This document shows, one piece after another, positions 18,312 through 23,694 of a stretch of 23,694 nucleotides of DNA. The DNA lies in IMG/VR virus record IMGVR_UViG_3300037070_010231, positions 1-23,694 of that record. One strand, written 5' to 3'. This stretch comes from a virus. Positions within the stretch are counted from its first letter, which is position 1. Each line of letters opens with the position of its first letter. The notes below the pieces were generated by a model. The model searched no databases and was not told where the DNA came from. It worked only from the letters and a program-made list of their open reading frames with translations. Made by a program: the position numbers and the translations under genes.

Positions 18312-19269
18312 CCTGGCCGACCCGGGCGCGTGGAATTATATACGCCCGATCCTGGCGGAGAACGGCGGCTGGGCCATGTTCCTGTATACCCCGCGCGGCA
18401 GGAACCACGGGTATACCATGTACAACATGGCGTGCAGCAACCCCGACTGGTTTTGCGAGCTGCTCAGCACCGAGCAGACCCGGCACATCAGCCTGGAGGA
18501 CATCGAGGTCGAGCGCAGGGCGGGCATGAGCGAGGAGCTGATACAGCAGGAGTTCTATTGCAGCTTCACGGCAGGCGCGGCGGGCAGCTACTACGGCAAA
18601 GAAATGGAGGAGATGAGGAAAGAGAAGCGGATCTGCGAGGTGCCTTACGACCCGAACTACGCGGTGGAGCTGTGGTTCGACCTGGGGTATAACGACGCGA
18701 CCGCGGTGTGGGTGATGCAGCCCAAGGGCATGCAGCTGTGCGCCGTGAGGTACGCGGAGTTCCAGGGCATGGGCATACCGCGCATAGCCAGGGAAGTACG
18801 CCAGTGGGGCTACAGGCTGGACCTGCTGAGATTGCCGCACGACGGCGACGTGCACGACCAGACGAGCGGGCGCACGCGCACGGAGACCTGGGAGGACGAG
18901 TTCAAAGCGCCGAGCGAGGTTTCGCCGAGGCCGAGGAACAAAGACCAGCTCGCGGAGCAGATCAACGCCGTGAGAAGGCTGCTGCCGAGCGTGTGGATGG
19001 ACAGCAAGCTGTGCGAGCAAGGCGCGTACGCACTGGAAAGCTACCACAGGGTCTACGACGAGAAATTGATGAGGACGCGCGACGAGCCCAGGCATGACTG
19101 GGCGAGCCACGGCGCGGACGCCGTGCGGACGGGCGCGGTGCGCCATGTGCCGGGGCTGTTCGGCGGCGGCGCGGAAGACAGTCGTGCTATGCTGCGCCAC
19201 AAGCCGCGGGTAATACGCGCGAGGGGCGGCAGGCGCGCGCCGCAGCCGGTGGACTGGCGCAATATCTAG
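17890..19269 (+). CDS. Large terminase subunit
   Basis: 459 residues from TTG 17890 (ARIQLPANWIARPYQVPFW), chosen because AAGGAG lies six bases before it; an upstream in-frame TTG at 17875 lacks such a site. ATPase: Walker A-type WPRRAGKDRTAL, Walker B GVVFSEYS with Glu, motif FLYTPRGRNHGY. Nuclease: WFDLGYNDATAVW (first Asp), LPHDGD, and HDWASHGADAVR (last Asp). It cuts concatemeric DNA and drives it into the prohead through the portal. Length fits podoviral-type large terminases. The 3' end is Arg-rich, and the stop is ten bases from the portal start. Confidence 0.93.
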   Translation: MARIQLPANWIARPYQVPFWRAMMNKVNPLRRAAVVWPRRAGKDRTALAVTSVKMAEKPAAYWHMLPTNVQARKVIWDAVDRQTGLPLVDRVFPKELVKAKNEAEMGIELKNGSKWYAVGSDNYNRLVGSDPFGVVFSEYSLADPGAWNYIRPILAENGGWAMFLYTPRGRNHGYTMYNMACSNPDWFCELLSTEQTRHISLEDIEVERRAGMSEELIQQEFYCSFTAGAAGSYYGKEMEEMRKEKRICEVPYDPNYAVELWFDLGYNDATAVWVMQPKGMQLCAVRYAEFQGMGIPRIAREVRQWGYRLDLLRLPHDGDVHDQTSGRTRTETWEDEFKAPSEVSPRPRNKDQLAEQINAVRRLLPSVWMDSKLCEQGAYALESYHRVYDEKLMRTRDEPRHDWASHGADAVRTGAVRHVPGLFGGGAEDSRAMLRHKPRVIRARGGRRAPQPVDWRNI

Positions 19270-19278
19270 GAGACGGCA

Positions 19279-20982
19279 ATGGACAACGACCTGATACGGC
19301 AGCGCTTCGGCTTCCTGAAGGGCGAGCGCACTACGCCCGAGGAAAGATGGGACGCAATAGAGCAGTATATCGCGCCTTACCGCGGCGAGTTTTTCAGGAC
19401 GGCGAGCGGCGAGCAGGGCGTCGAGCTGGACAAGAGCCAGGTCGTCGACGGCACGGCGCTGCAGGCGAGCCAGAACCTCGCCGCGAACCTGCACGGCAAC
19501 CTGACGAGCCCCTACGTGCAGTGGTTCGGCCTGAGCTTCCGGTCCGAGGCGCTGCGCGACGACCCGGACAGCCGCGAGTGGCTCGAGGAGTGCGGCGTGC
19601 AGGTGTGGCAGACGCTCAACGAGAGCAATTTCAGCCACGAGATTGCCGAGAACTACCTCGACCTGGTGACGTTCGCGACCACGTTCATGTTCGAGGAGGC
19701 GCTGGGCGGCGGCGAGGAGTGGCAAGGCGCGGTGTTCTCGGCGCTGCCGCTCAAGGAGTGCTTCTTCGAGGAGGACGCGAGCGGGCGCATCAGCCACTTC
19801 TACCGGCTGCTGAGCTGGACGCCGCTGCAACTGCTGGACAAGTTCGGCGACGCGCTGCCCGACGACCTCAAGGAGCTGGCCAGAGGGCCGGCCGCGGTGC
19901 AGACGCGCCACGAGGTGATATTCTGCGTGTTCCCTAGGCACCGGAAGCCGGTGACGGGCGTGCTGCCGCCCAGGAGAAGGCCGTTCGGCTACAAGTACGT
20001 CCTGCGCAGGGACGGCGCGCTGCTCGGCAAGGAGGGCGGCTACTACGAGATGCCCGTGTTCGTGGCCAGGTGGGCCAAGGTCAGCGACAGCAAGTGGGGG
20101 CACGGGCCGAGCCACGTCGCTATATACGACGTGCAAGCGCTCAATCGCCAGGAGGCGCTGACGCTCGACGCGCTGGAGAAGGTCATCGACCCGCCGCAGA
20201 AGGCGACGGAGCGCGGCGTCATCGGCGACGTCGACCTGCAGCCCGGCGGGCTGACCATCGTGCGCAGCCTGGACAGCATCGCGCCGATGACGTTCGGATC
20301 CGAGTGGAACGTCGTCAACATGGAGCGCAACAACCGGCGCGACATGATCCGCGAGTATTACATGGTCAGCAAGCTGGACATGAAGGACTCGCCGGCGATG
20401 ACCGCGACGGAAGTGGAAAGGCGCTGGCAGCAGATGCAGAAGGTGCTGGGCCCGACGCTCGGCCGCCTGCAGATGGACTTGCTGGAGCCGGCGATCCAGA
20501 CGACGTTCAACTTGCTGCGGCGCGCCAACCGGCTGCCGCCGCCGCCCGCGGCGATAATGGAGGCGGGCGCCGAGAACCTTGACATCGAGTATACGGGGCC
20601 GCTGCCGGTGGCGCAGAAGGCGGACATCGCCGCGGCGATCGAGCGCGAGCTCGGGCTGGCGTCGAACCTGGCGCAGACTTACGGGCCCGCCGTGCTGGAC
20701 GCAATAGACGCCACGAAGGCGCTGCAGGAGCACGCCAAGCTGACCGCGGTGCCGGCGAAGCTGCTCAGGACCAAGCGCGAAATCGAGAAACTGGTGCAGC
20801 AGCGCGAGCAGCAGCAGGCGGAGCAGGCGAAGCTGGCGCAGGCGGAGCAGGCCGCCAGGGCGGTCAAGGACGCCGGCGCGGGCGCGGCGAGCATGGCGCA
20901 GGCCGGCCAGATGCAGGGCGAGTTGCCGCCCACCGAGGACATCGATCCGCCGCAGGGCGGCCAGGTAGGATTACTTCAATAG
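19279..20982 (+). CDS. Portal protein (T7-type head-tail connector)
   Basis: 567 residues with AGGAG before ATG 19279. N-terminal RQRFGFLKGERTTPEERWDAIEQYIAPYRGEF, then QVVDGTALQASQNLAANLHGNLTSPYVQWFGL, are characteristic of head-tail connecting proteins of T7-like and related podoviruses. Later KWGHGPSHVAIYDVQALNRQEAL and SPAMTATEVERRWQQMQKVLGPTLGRLQ mark the stem and crown regions. The C-terminus is a Gln/Ala-rich coiled coil (about residues 495-540) followed by a Gly/Pro/Gln tail. Twelve copies are expected to form the vertex ring through which DNA enters. Confidence 0.93.
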   Translation: MDNDLIRQRFGFLKGERTTPEERWDAIEQYIAPYRGEFFRTASGEQGVELDKSQVVDGTALQASQNLAANLHGNLTSPYVQWFGLSFRSEALRDDPDSREWLEECGVQVWQTLNESNFSHEIAENYLDLVTFATTFMFEEALGGGEEWQGAVFSALPLKECFFEEDASGRISHFYRLLSWTPLQLLDKFGDALPDDLKELARGPAAVQTRHEVIFCVFPRHRKPVTGVLPPRRRPFGYKYVLRRDGALLGKEGGYYEMPVFVARWAKVSDSKWGHGPSHVAIYDVQALNRQEALTLDALEKVIDPPQKATERGVIGDVDLQPGGLTIVRSLDSIAPMTFGSEWNVVNMERNNRRDMIREYYMVSKLDMKDSPAMTATEVERRWQQMQKVLGPTLGRLQMDLLEPAIQTTFNLLRRANRLPPPPAAIMEAGAENLDIEYTGPLPVAQKADIAAAIERELGLASNLAQTYGPAVLDAIDATKALQEHAKLTAVPAKLLRTKREIEKLVQQREQQQAEQAKLAQAEQAARAVKDAGAGAASMAQAGQMQGELPPTEDIDPPQGGQVGLLQ

Positions 20983-20991
20983 GAGAAGAGC

Positions 20992-21216
20992 ATGGAGAAT
21001 CAGCACCATGAAATCAAGGGCTATCGCGAGCTCAATCCGAACGAAATCGCGATGATGAACGAGGTCAAGGAAATGGGCGCCAGGCTGGGCATGCTGGTCG
21101 AAAGCCTGCGCAACGACTCGGCGCTCGACCAGCGCTGGGTGGCGATCGGCGCGACGACGCTCCAGCAGGGGCTGATGGCGCTGACGCGCAGCATCGCGCG
21201 GCCGACGTTTTTCTGA
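20992..21216 (+). CDS. Acb2/Tad1-family cyclic-nucleotide sponge (anti-CBASS/anti-Thoeris candidate)
   Basis: 74 residues with AGGAG before ATG 20992. The pattern H-x-x-IKGYRELNPNEIAMMNEVKEMG, a helical hairpin turn, then RWVAIGATTLQQGLMALTRSIARP matches the two-helix Acb2/Tad1 hairpin domain. Tyr11 and Lys26 fall at the residue numbers I recall as ligand-binding in the Pseudomonas phage PaMx33 Acb2. Family members form hexamers that bind cyclic di- and trinucleotides and so block CBASS effectors; some also bind Thoeris signals. The loop between helices is short, making this a minimal member. It lies between portal and Bbp19-like genes, so late expression is expected. The alternative is a head protein of similar fold. 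Confidence 0.78.
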   Translation: MENQHHEIKGYRELNPNEIAMMNEVKEMGARLGMLVESLRNDSALDQRWVAIGATTLQQGLMALTRSIARPTFF

Positions 21217-21446
21217 TGAAGCGCTCGGACGCCCAGCTAGAGGCGCGGCGCAAGGCGCTGGTCGTGGCGCGCGTGTTCGGCACGCCCGACGGCGAGGAAG
21301 CGCTGAAGATCCTGATAAAGCAGTTCGGCGGGTCGTGCTACCAGAAAGGCGACCCGCACCACACGGCGTATCTCGAGGGCGGGCGCGACGTGCTGATCTA
21401 TATCAAGGAGATGATGGACATGCTAAAGGAGAAAGACGATGGCTGA
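21216..21446 (+). CDS. Bbp19-like phage protein
   Basis: 76 residues. The ATG overlaps the previous stop (TGATG). VARVFGTPDGEEALKILIKQFGGSCYQKGDPHHTAYLEGGRDVLIYIKEMM fits the Bbp19-like phage domain: 'Phe-x-x-x-x-Gly ... Leu ... Asp ... Glu-Gly-x-Arg-x-Val'. Such genes sit between portal and scaffold in podovirus-like genomes, as here. The precise role is unknown; a head-assembly or accessory function is inferred. It overlaps the scaffold gene by 8 bases. Confidence 0.7.
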   Translation: MKRSDAQLEARRKALVVARVFGTPDGEEALKILIKQFGGSCYQKGDPHHTAYLEGGRDVLIYIKEMMDMLKEKDDG

Positions 21447-22296
21447 AGCCCAAGCTGCTGCTGCCGCCGCGCCCGACTGGCGCGCGGGATTGCCCGATGA
21501 CGTCAAGGCCGCGCCGGCGCTGAAGGACATTGCCGACGTCGGGACGCTGGCCAAGAACTACCTCGAGGCGCAAGGCGCGCTCGGCCGCAGCTTGCGCCTG
21601 CCGTCGAAGGAAGCGGGCGATGCGGATCGCAAGGCGTTCCGCGCCAAGGTCCTGGAGCTGGGCAAGGACTATGGCGTCGCGGCGCTGCCCGCCGAGGGCG
21701 AGGACCCGAGTGCGTTCTACGCGCTGCTCGGCCGCCCGGGCAAGCCCGAGGAGTACGAGGTGCCGGATGGCAAGGCCGCCGGCGTCGAGTTCGACCCGGG
21801 CGAGGCGCAGCAGTTCAAGGCGATCGCGCATGCGGCAGGCCTGACCAAGCGCCAGTTCAACAAGATCATCGGCGACATGTCCAAGTCGCGCGTCGACGCC
21901 GCGGTGGCGCAGCGCGCGGCCGCGGACGCGGCGGCCGCGGAGCTCAAAGCGGAATGGGGCGAGGCGTACGAGCCGCGCCTGGCGGACACGGCGCGCCGCC
22001 TCGAGATGCATGGCGCGCCGCCCGCGCTGGTCTCGGCGTGGAAGGGCGGCAAGATCGACGCCGGGTCGGCGCGCTGGCTGCACGCGATGATGAGCGCGCT
22101 GGGCGACGAGCCCGCGGAATTGCAGAACCAGGGCAAGCGCCCCAATGGCAATGCGCTCGCGCCCGAGGAGGCCATGGCGCGCGTCGAGGAAATCGAGAAG
22201 CGCCTGCAGGCGATGAGCCCGAGCGACCCGGACTACCAGGGCTTGGTGCAGCGGCGCGTGCAGCTGATCGAGCGCGCCGCGGCCGGCCGCTCCTAG
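21439..22296 (+). CDS. Capsid assembly scaffolding protein
   Basis: 285 residues. ATG 21439 has GGAG eight bases upstream. The N-terminus (PDWRAGLPDDVKAAPALKDIADVGTLAKNYLEAQGALGRSLRLPSKEA) is typical of phage scaffold proteins of this type. A long Ala/Glu/Lys-rich helix spans about residues 120-180 (VDAAVAQRAAADAAAAELKAEWG), and the acidic helical C-terminus includes EEAMARVEEIEKRLQAM. It lies between portal and capsid genes, the standard place. It should guide capsid shell assembly and leave before DNA packaging. Confidence 0.85.
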   Translation: MAEAQAAAAAAPDWRAGLPDDVKAAPALKDIADVGTLAKNYLEAQGALGRSLRLPSKEAGDADRKAFRAKVLELGKDYGVAALPAEGEDPSAFYALLGRPGKPEEYEVPDGKAAGVEFDPGEAQQFKAIAHAAGLTKRQFNKIIGDMSKSRVDAAVAQRAAADAAAAELKAEWGEAYEPRLADTARRLEMHGAPPALVSAWKGGKIDAGSARWLHAMMSALGDEPAELQNQGKRPNGNALAPEEAMARVEEIEKRLQAMSPSDPDYQGLVQRRVQLIERAAAGRS

Positions 22297-22312
22297 GCCG
22301 TTTGCGCCGCCG

Positions 22313-22340
22313 AAAAAACGGGCGCATAATGCGCCCGTTT
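22313..22340. terminator. Bidirectional terminator after the scaffold gene
   Basis: An 11-bp perfect stem (22316-22326 with 22330-22340) and a TAA loop lie 16 bases past the scaffold stop. On the (-) strand six Ts follow the stem. On the (+) strand the tail is TTTCGCTTTC, a weaker T-tract. Partial termination here would set capsid mRNA apart from the upstream genes. Confidence 0.7.
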
Positions 22341-22351
22341 CGCTTTCGAAG

Positions 22352-22446
22352 ATCGCCGGGCAACCCAATGGGTCCGGCTGACGAAGGCCCGAGCCGGGGA
22401 TAAGGCCAGGGGATCGGTCCTGCTGAAAAATCGCAGGGCAACCTAA
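22352..22446 (+). ncRNA. Structured RNA leader of the capsid gene
   Basis: Segment A (22352-22368) recurs at 22430-22446 with two changes in 17 bases. Segment B (22371-22385) recurs at 22416-22430 with few changes. The order is A1-B1-B2-A2. A1 pairs with B1 (GCCGG-gca-ACC with GGT-CCGGC), and B2 pairs with A2 (GGT-CCTGC with GCAGG-gca-ACC). A G-C pair in the first stem is T-A in the second, and the GCA bulge is kept. No known riboswitch or ribozyme class is recognised. It ends 42 bases before the capsid ATG. Confidence 0.6.
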
Positions 22447-22488
22447 CCCGAGAGTCGATTCAATTCCACTTTCGAGGAAAGGTGATTT

Positions 22489-23364
22489 ATGGCCATTACC
22501 ATTTCTGCCGCCTACGTACAGACGTACGAGCGGACCGTGCGCCAGCTGGCGCAGCAATCCGAAACGCGCCTGCGCCAGTTCGTCATGGAGAAGGGCGTTA
22601 CATCCGAGAAGCACAATTGGGACCGCCTAGGCAAGGGCGACTTCACCGCGAAGGCCGCGGCAAGAACCCCGACACCGGCAACGGACTCGCCGTGGAGCAG
22701 GCGCGTCTCGATCGTATCGACGAAGCACGACGGCGATACGGTGGAACCCGAGGATATCGTGCAGATGCTGATAGACCCCAAGAGCTCGGTGGCCGAGAAG
22801 CAGGGCATGGGCGCCAAGCGCGCGGTGGACGATTACATCATCGCCGCAGCCACTGGCAACGCGCTCGACGGCACGGGCGCGCCGGTGGCGTTCCCCGCCG
22901 GCCAGAAAGTCGGCACGGGCGCTGAGGTCATCAGCTTCGACATGGTGACGGCGGTGCAGGAAAAGTTCATGGCCAACGACATCGACCCCTCCATATCGAA
23001 GGTATTCGTGGTCGGGCCGACGCAGGTGCGCAAGCTGATGCAGCTGACCGAGCAGACCTCGGCCGACTACGTGCAGCGCGAGGCCCTGCAGCGGCTCAAC
23101 GCGACGGGCATCGTGCCGAATTGGATGGGGTTCACCTGGGTCGTGTCGACCAGGCTGCTGATCCCGTCGGCGGGCCAGCTGTCGTGCCTGGCGTTCACCA
23201 AGCGGGCGCTCGGCCTGCAGGTGGCCAAGGATATCTGGACGCGGGTGGCCGAGGATCCGTCGATCAGCTTCGCGTGGCGCATCTACTGCGCGCTGACGAT
23301 GGGCGCGGTGCGCGTCGAGGACGAGCAGATCGTCCACGTGCACGTCAAGAACTCGCTGGTCTAA
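22489..23364 (+). CDS. Major capsid protein
   Basis: 291 residues with GAGGAAAGGTG before ATG 22489. N-terminal AYVQTYERTVRQLAQQSETRLRQFV, then VSIVSTKHDGDTVEPEDIVQMLIDPKSSVAEKQGMGAKRAVDDYIIAAA, and later VFVVGPTQVRKLM and DPSISFAWRIYCALTMGAVRVEDEQIVHV. This is the layout of HK97-fold coat proteins of podovirus-like phages encoded directly after a scaffold gene. It has its own leader RNA and is closed by a strong terminator, consistent with high separate expression. Confidence 0.9.
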   Translation: MAITISAAYVQTYERTVRQLAQQSETRLRQFVMEKGVTSEKHNWDRLGKGDFTAKAAARTPTPATDSPWSRRVSIVSTKHDGDTVEPEDIVQMLIDPKSSVAEKQGMGAKRAVDDYIIAAATGNALDGTGAPVAFPAGQKVGTGAEVISFDMVTAVQEKFMANDIDPSISKVFVVGPTQVRKLMQLTEQTSADYVQREALQRLNATGIVPNWMGFTWVVSTRLLIPSAGQLSCLAFTKRALGLQVAKDIWTRVAEDPSISFAWRIYCALTMGAVRVEDEQIVHVHVKNSLV

Positions 23365-23377
23365 CCTTCACCCCGGA

Positions 23378-23420
23378 CCCGGGCGGCCCGCTTTCTCCCG
23401 GCAACCGCCCGGGGTTTTTT
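23378..23420 (+). terminator. Intrinsic terminator after the capsid gene
   Basis: Arms 23378-23386 and 23405-23413 form a perfect 9-bp GC stem followed by G and six Ts (23415-23420), 14 bases after the capsid stop. The next gene's GGAG site begins directly after the T-run, so read-through transcripts feed the following gene. Confidence 0.85.
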
Positions 23421-23431
23421 GGAGAAAAGAT

Positions 23432-23656
23432 ATGAGTATAGAAGACAACATGAAGATCGCATCGGGGCTGCGCCGCATGGGCATCATGAGCCACGAGGTG
23501 CCGCAGGTCGAGGCGATGCTGGCCGAAGGCAAGAGCGTCAAGGAAATCGCCGACGCGCTGGCCTGCGACGAGTCCGTGATTGAGGGCTTCCGCCCGGCGG
23601 CTTACGACACGCCGGCGGAAGAGGAAGAGGAGAAGCCGCGTGCTCGGCGTAAGTGA
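23432..23656 (+). CDS. Small head-region protein with helix-turn-helix-like core and acidic tail
   Basis: 74 residues with GGAG before ATG 23432. Residues 22-53 (VPQVEAMLAEGKSVKEIADALACDESVIEGFR) read like a helix-turn-helix or similar small helical domain. The tail is acidic then basic (EEEEEKPRARRK). It lies between capsid and the next adaptor gene, a place often held by small head-completion or decoration proteins. No family is recognised with certainty. Confidence 0.6.
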   Translation: MSIEDNMKIASGLRRMGIMSHEVPQVEAMLAEGKSVKEIADALACDESVIEGFRPAAYDTPAEEEEEKPRARRK

Positions 23657-23694
23657 CGTCGCCATCTGTAACCAGGCAATAGGCTGGGTCGCTC
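23640..23694 (+). CDS. 5' end of a head-tail adaptor / tail tubular-type protein gene
   Basis: GTG 23640 with AGGAG seven bases upstream opens a frame to the window end reading MLGVSDVAICNQAIGWVA (18 residues). 'VSDVAICNQAL..LGA' is a typical start of phage head-tail adaptor or tail tubular A-type proteins. It overlaps the preceding gene by 17 bases. The rest lies outside the window, so the call rests on the start and position only. Confidence 0.55.
   Translation, partial: MLGVSDVAICNQAIGWVA

Noticed and set aside
17887-20733. 948-codon open frame on the (-) strand opposite terL and portal
   Set aside because: Its translation is Arg/Leu/His/Val-rich low-complexity and has no start signal. 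TerL and portal on the other strand are well supported by motifs, so this is a GC-driven mirror frame.
22376-22405. Possible hammerhead ribozyme core (CTGACGA) in the capsid leader
   Set aside because: The second core strand GAAA and a cleavage triplet in the right stems are absent, so the motif is treated as chance within another structured RNA.
1-23694. tRNA genes, integrase, excisionase or attachment sites
   Set aside because: Looked for cloverleaf-like segments and recombinase motifs on both strands and saw none. Lysogeny functions could still lie outside the window.

Overview
The window looks like part of the genome of a tailed double-stranded DNA phage with a podovirus-type (T7-like) head. 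It carries a T7-type head-tail connector (portal), scaffold, capsid and terminase genes, together with a phage replication set: family A DNA polymerase, AEP/RepA-type primase-helicase, SNF2-like helicase, VRR-NUC, Cas4-like nuclease and ATP-dependent DNA ligase. Coding DNA is mostly GC-rich with strong Shine-Dalgarno sites, which suggests a high-GC proteobacterial host. This is inference, as no host marker is present. No tRNA, rRNA, CRISPR array, integrase or insertion sequence was found. Both ends lie inside the late (+) strand operon, so the tail genes between them are missing from the window.

Layout. 1-1683 (+): end of the late operon, with a gene 3' end, a receptor-binding-type tail protein, a 13-codon remnant of a second copy of its start, a small lipoprotein and a small membrane protein. 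1664-4152 (-): small genes plus ATP-dependent DNA ligase. 4219-4310: terminator-like hairpins. 4330-6295 (-): nucleotide-metabolism operon with a good sigma70-type promoter (6324-6352): a Lys-rich small protein, a DUF1599-like protein, a thymidylate-synthase homologue carrying the residues of a dCMP hydroxymethylase/methylase, and a dCMP-deaminase-type enzyme. 6362-12364 (-): replication operon. 12365-12646: divergent control region in which the same 14-bp promoter motif faces both ways. 12647-14584 (+): primase-helicase. 14585-14759: hairpin-rich convergent terminator zone. 14760-16645 (-): five small genes, four of which have a hairpin just upstream of their ribosome binding site. 16646-17573: about 900 bp without genes, holding palindromes, an alternating CG tract and three 29-bp tandem repeats just before the terminase genes. 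17574-23694 (+): head operon with terS, terL, portal, an Acb2-like cyclic-nucleotide sponge, a Bbp19-like protein, scaffold, a structured RNA leader, major capsid protein, a terminator, a small acidic-tailed protein and the start of a head-tail/tail adaptor gene.

Main points of interest. (1) The ThyA homologue has Met164 and Asp176 where thymidylate synthases have Gln and Asn, and it sits beside a DUF1599-like gene and a deaminase, which suggests modified cytosine in the phage DNA. (2) A 74-residue protein between portal and scaffold matches the Acb2/Tad1 anti-CBASS/anti-Thoeris sponge family. (3) The capsid leader holds two copies of a stem with a compensatory base-pair change, drawn with opposite loop closure. 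(4) The 14760-16645 operon repeats a hairpin plus Shine-Dalgarno leader. (5) The terminase genes are preceded by a tandem-repeat array that could be a packaging or replication site.
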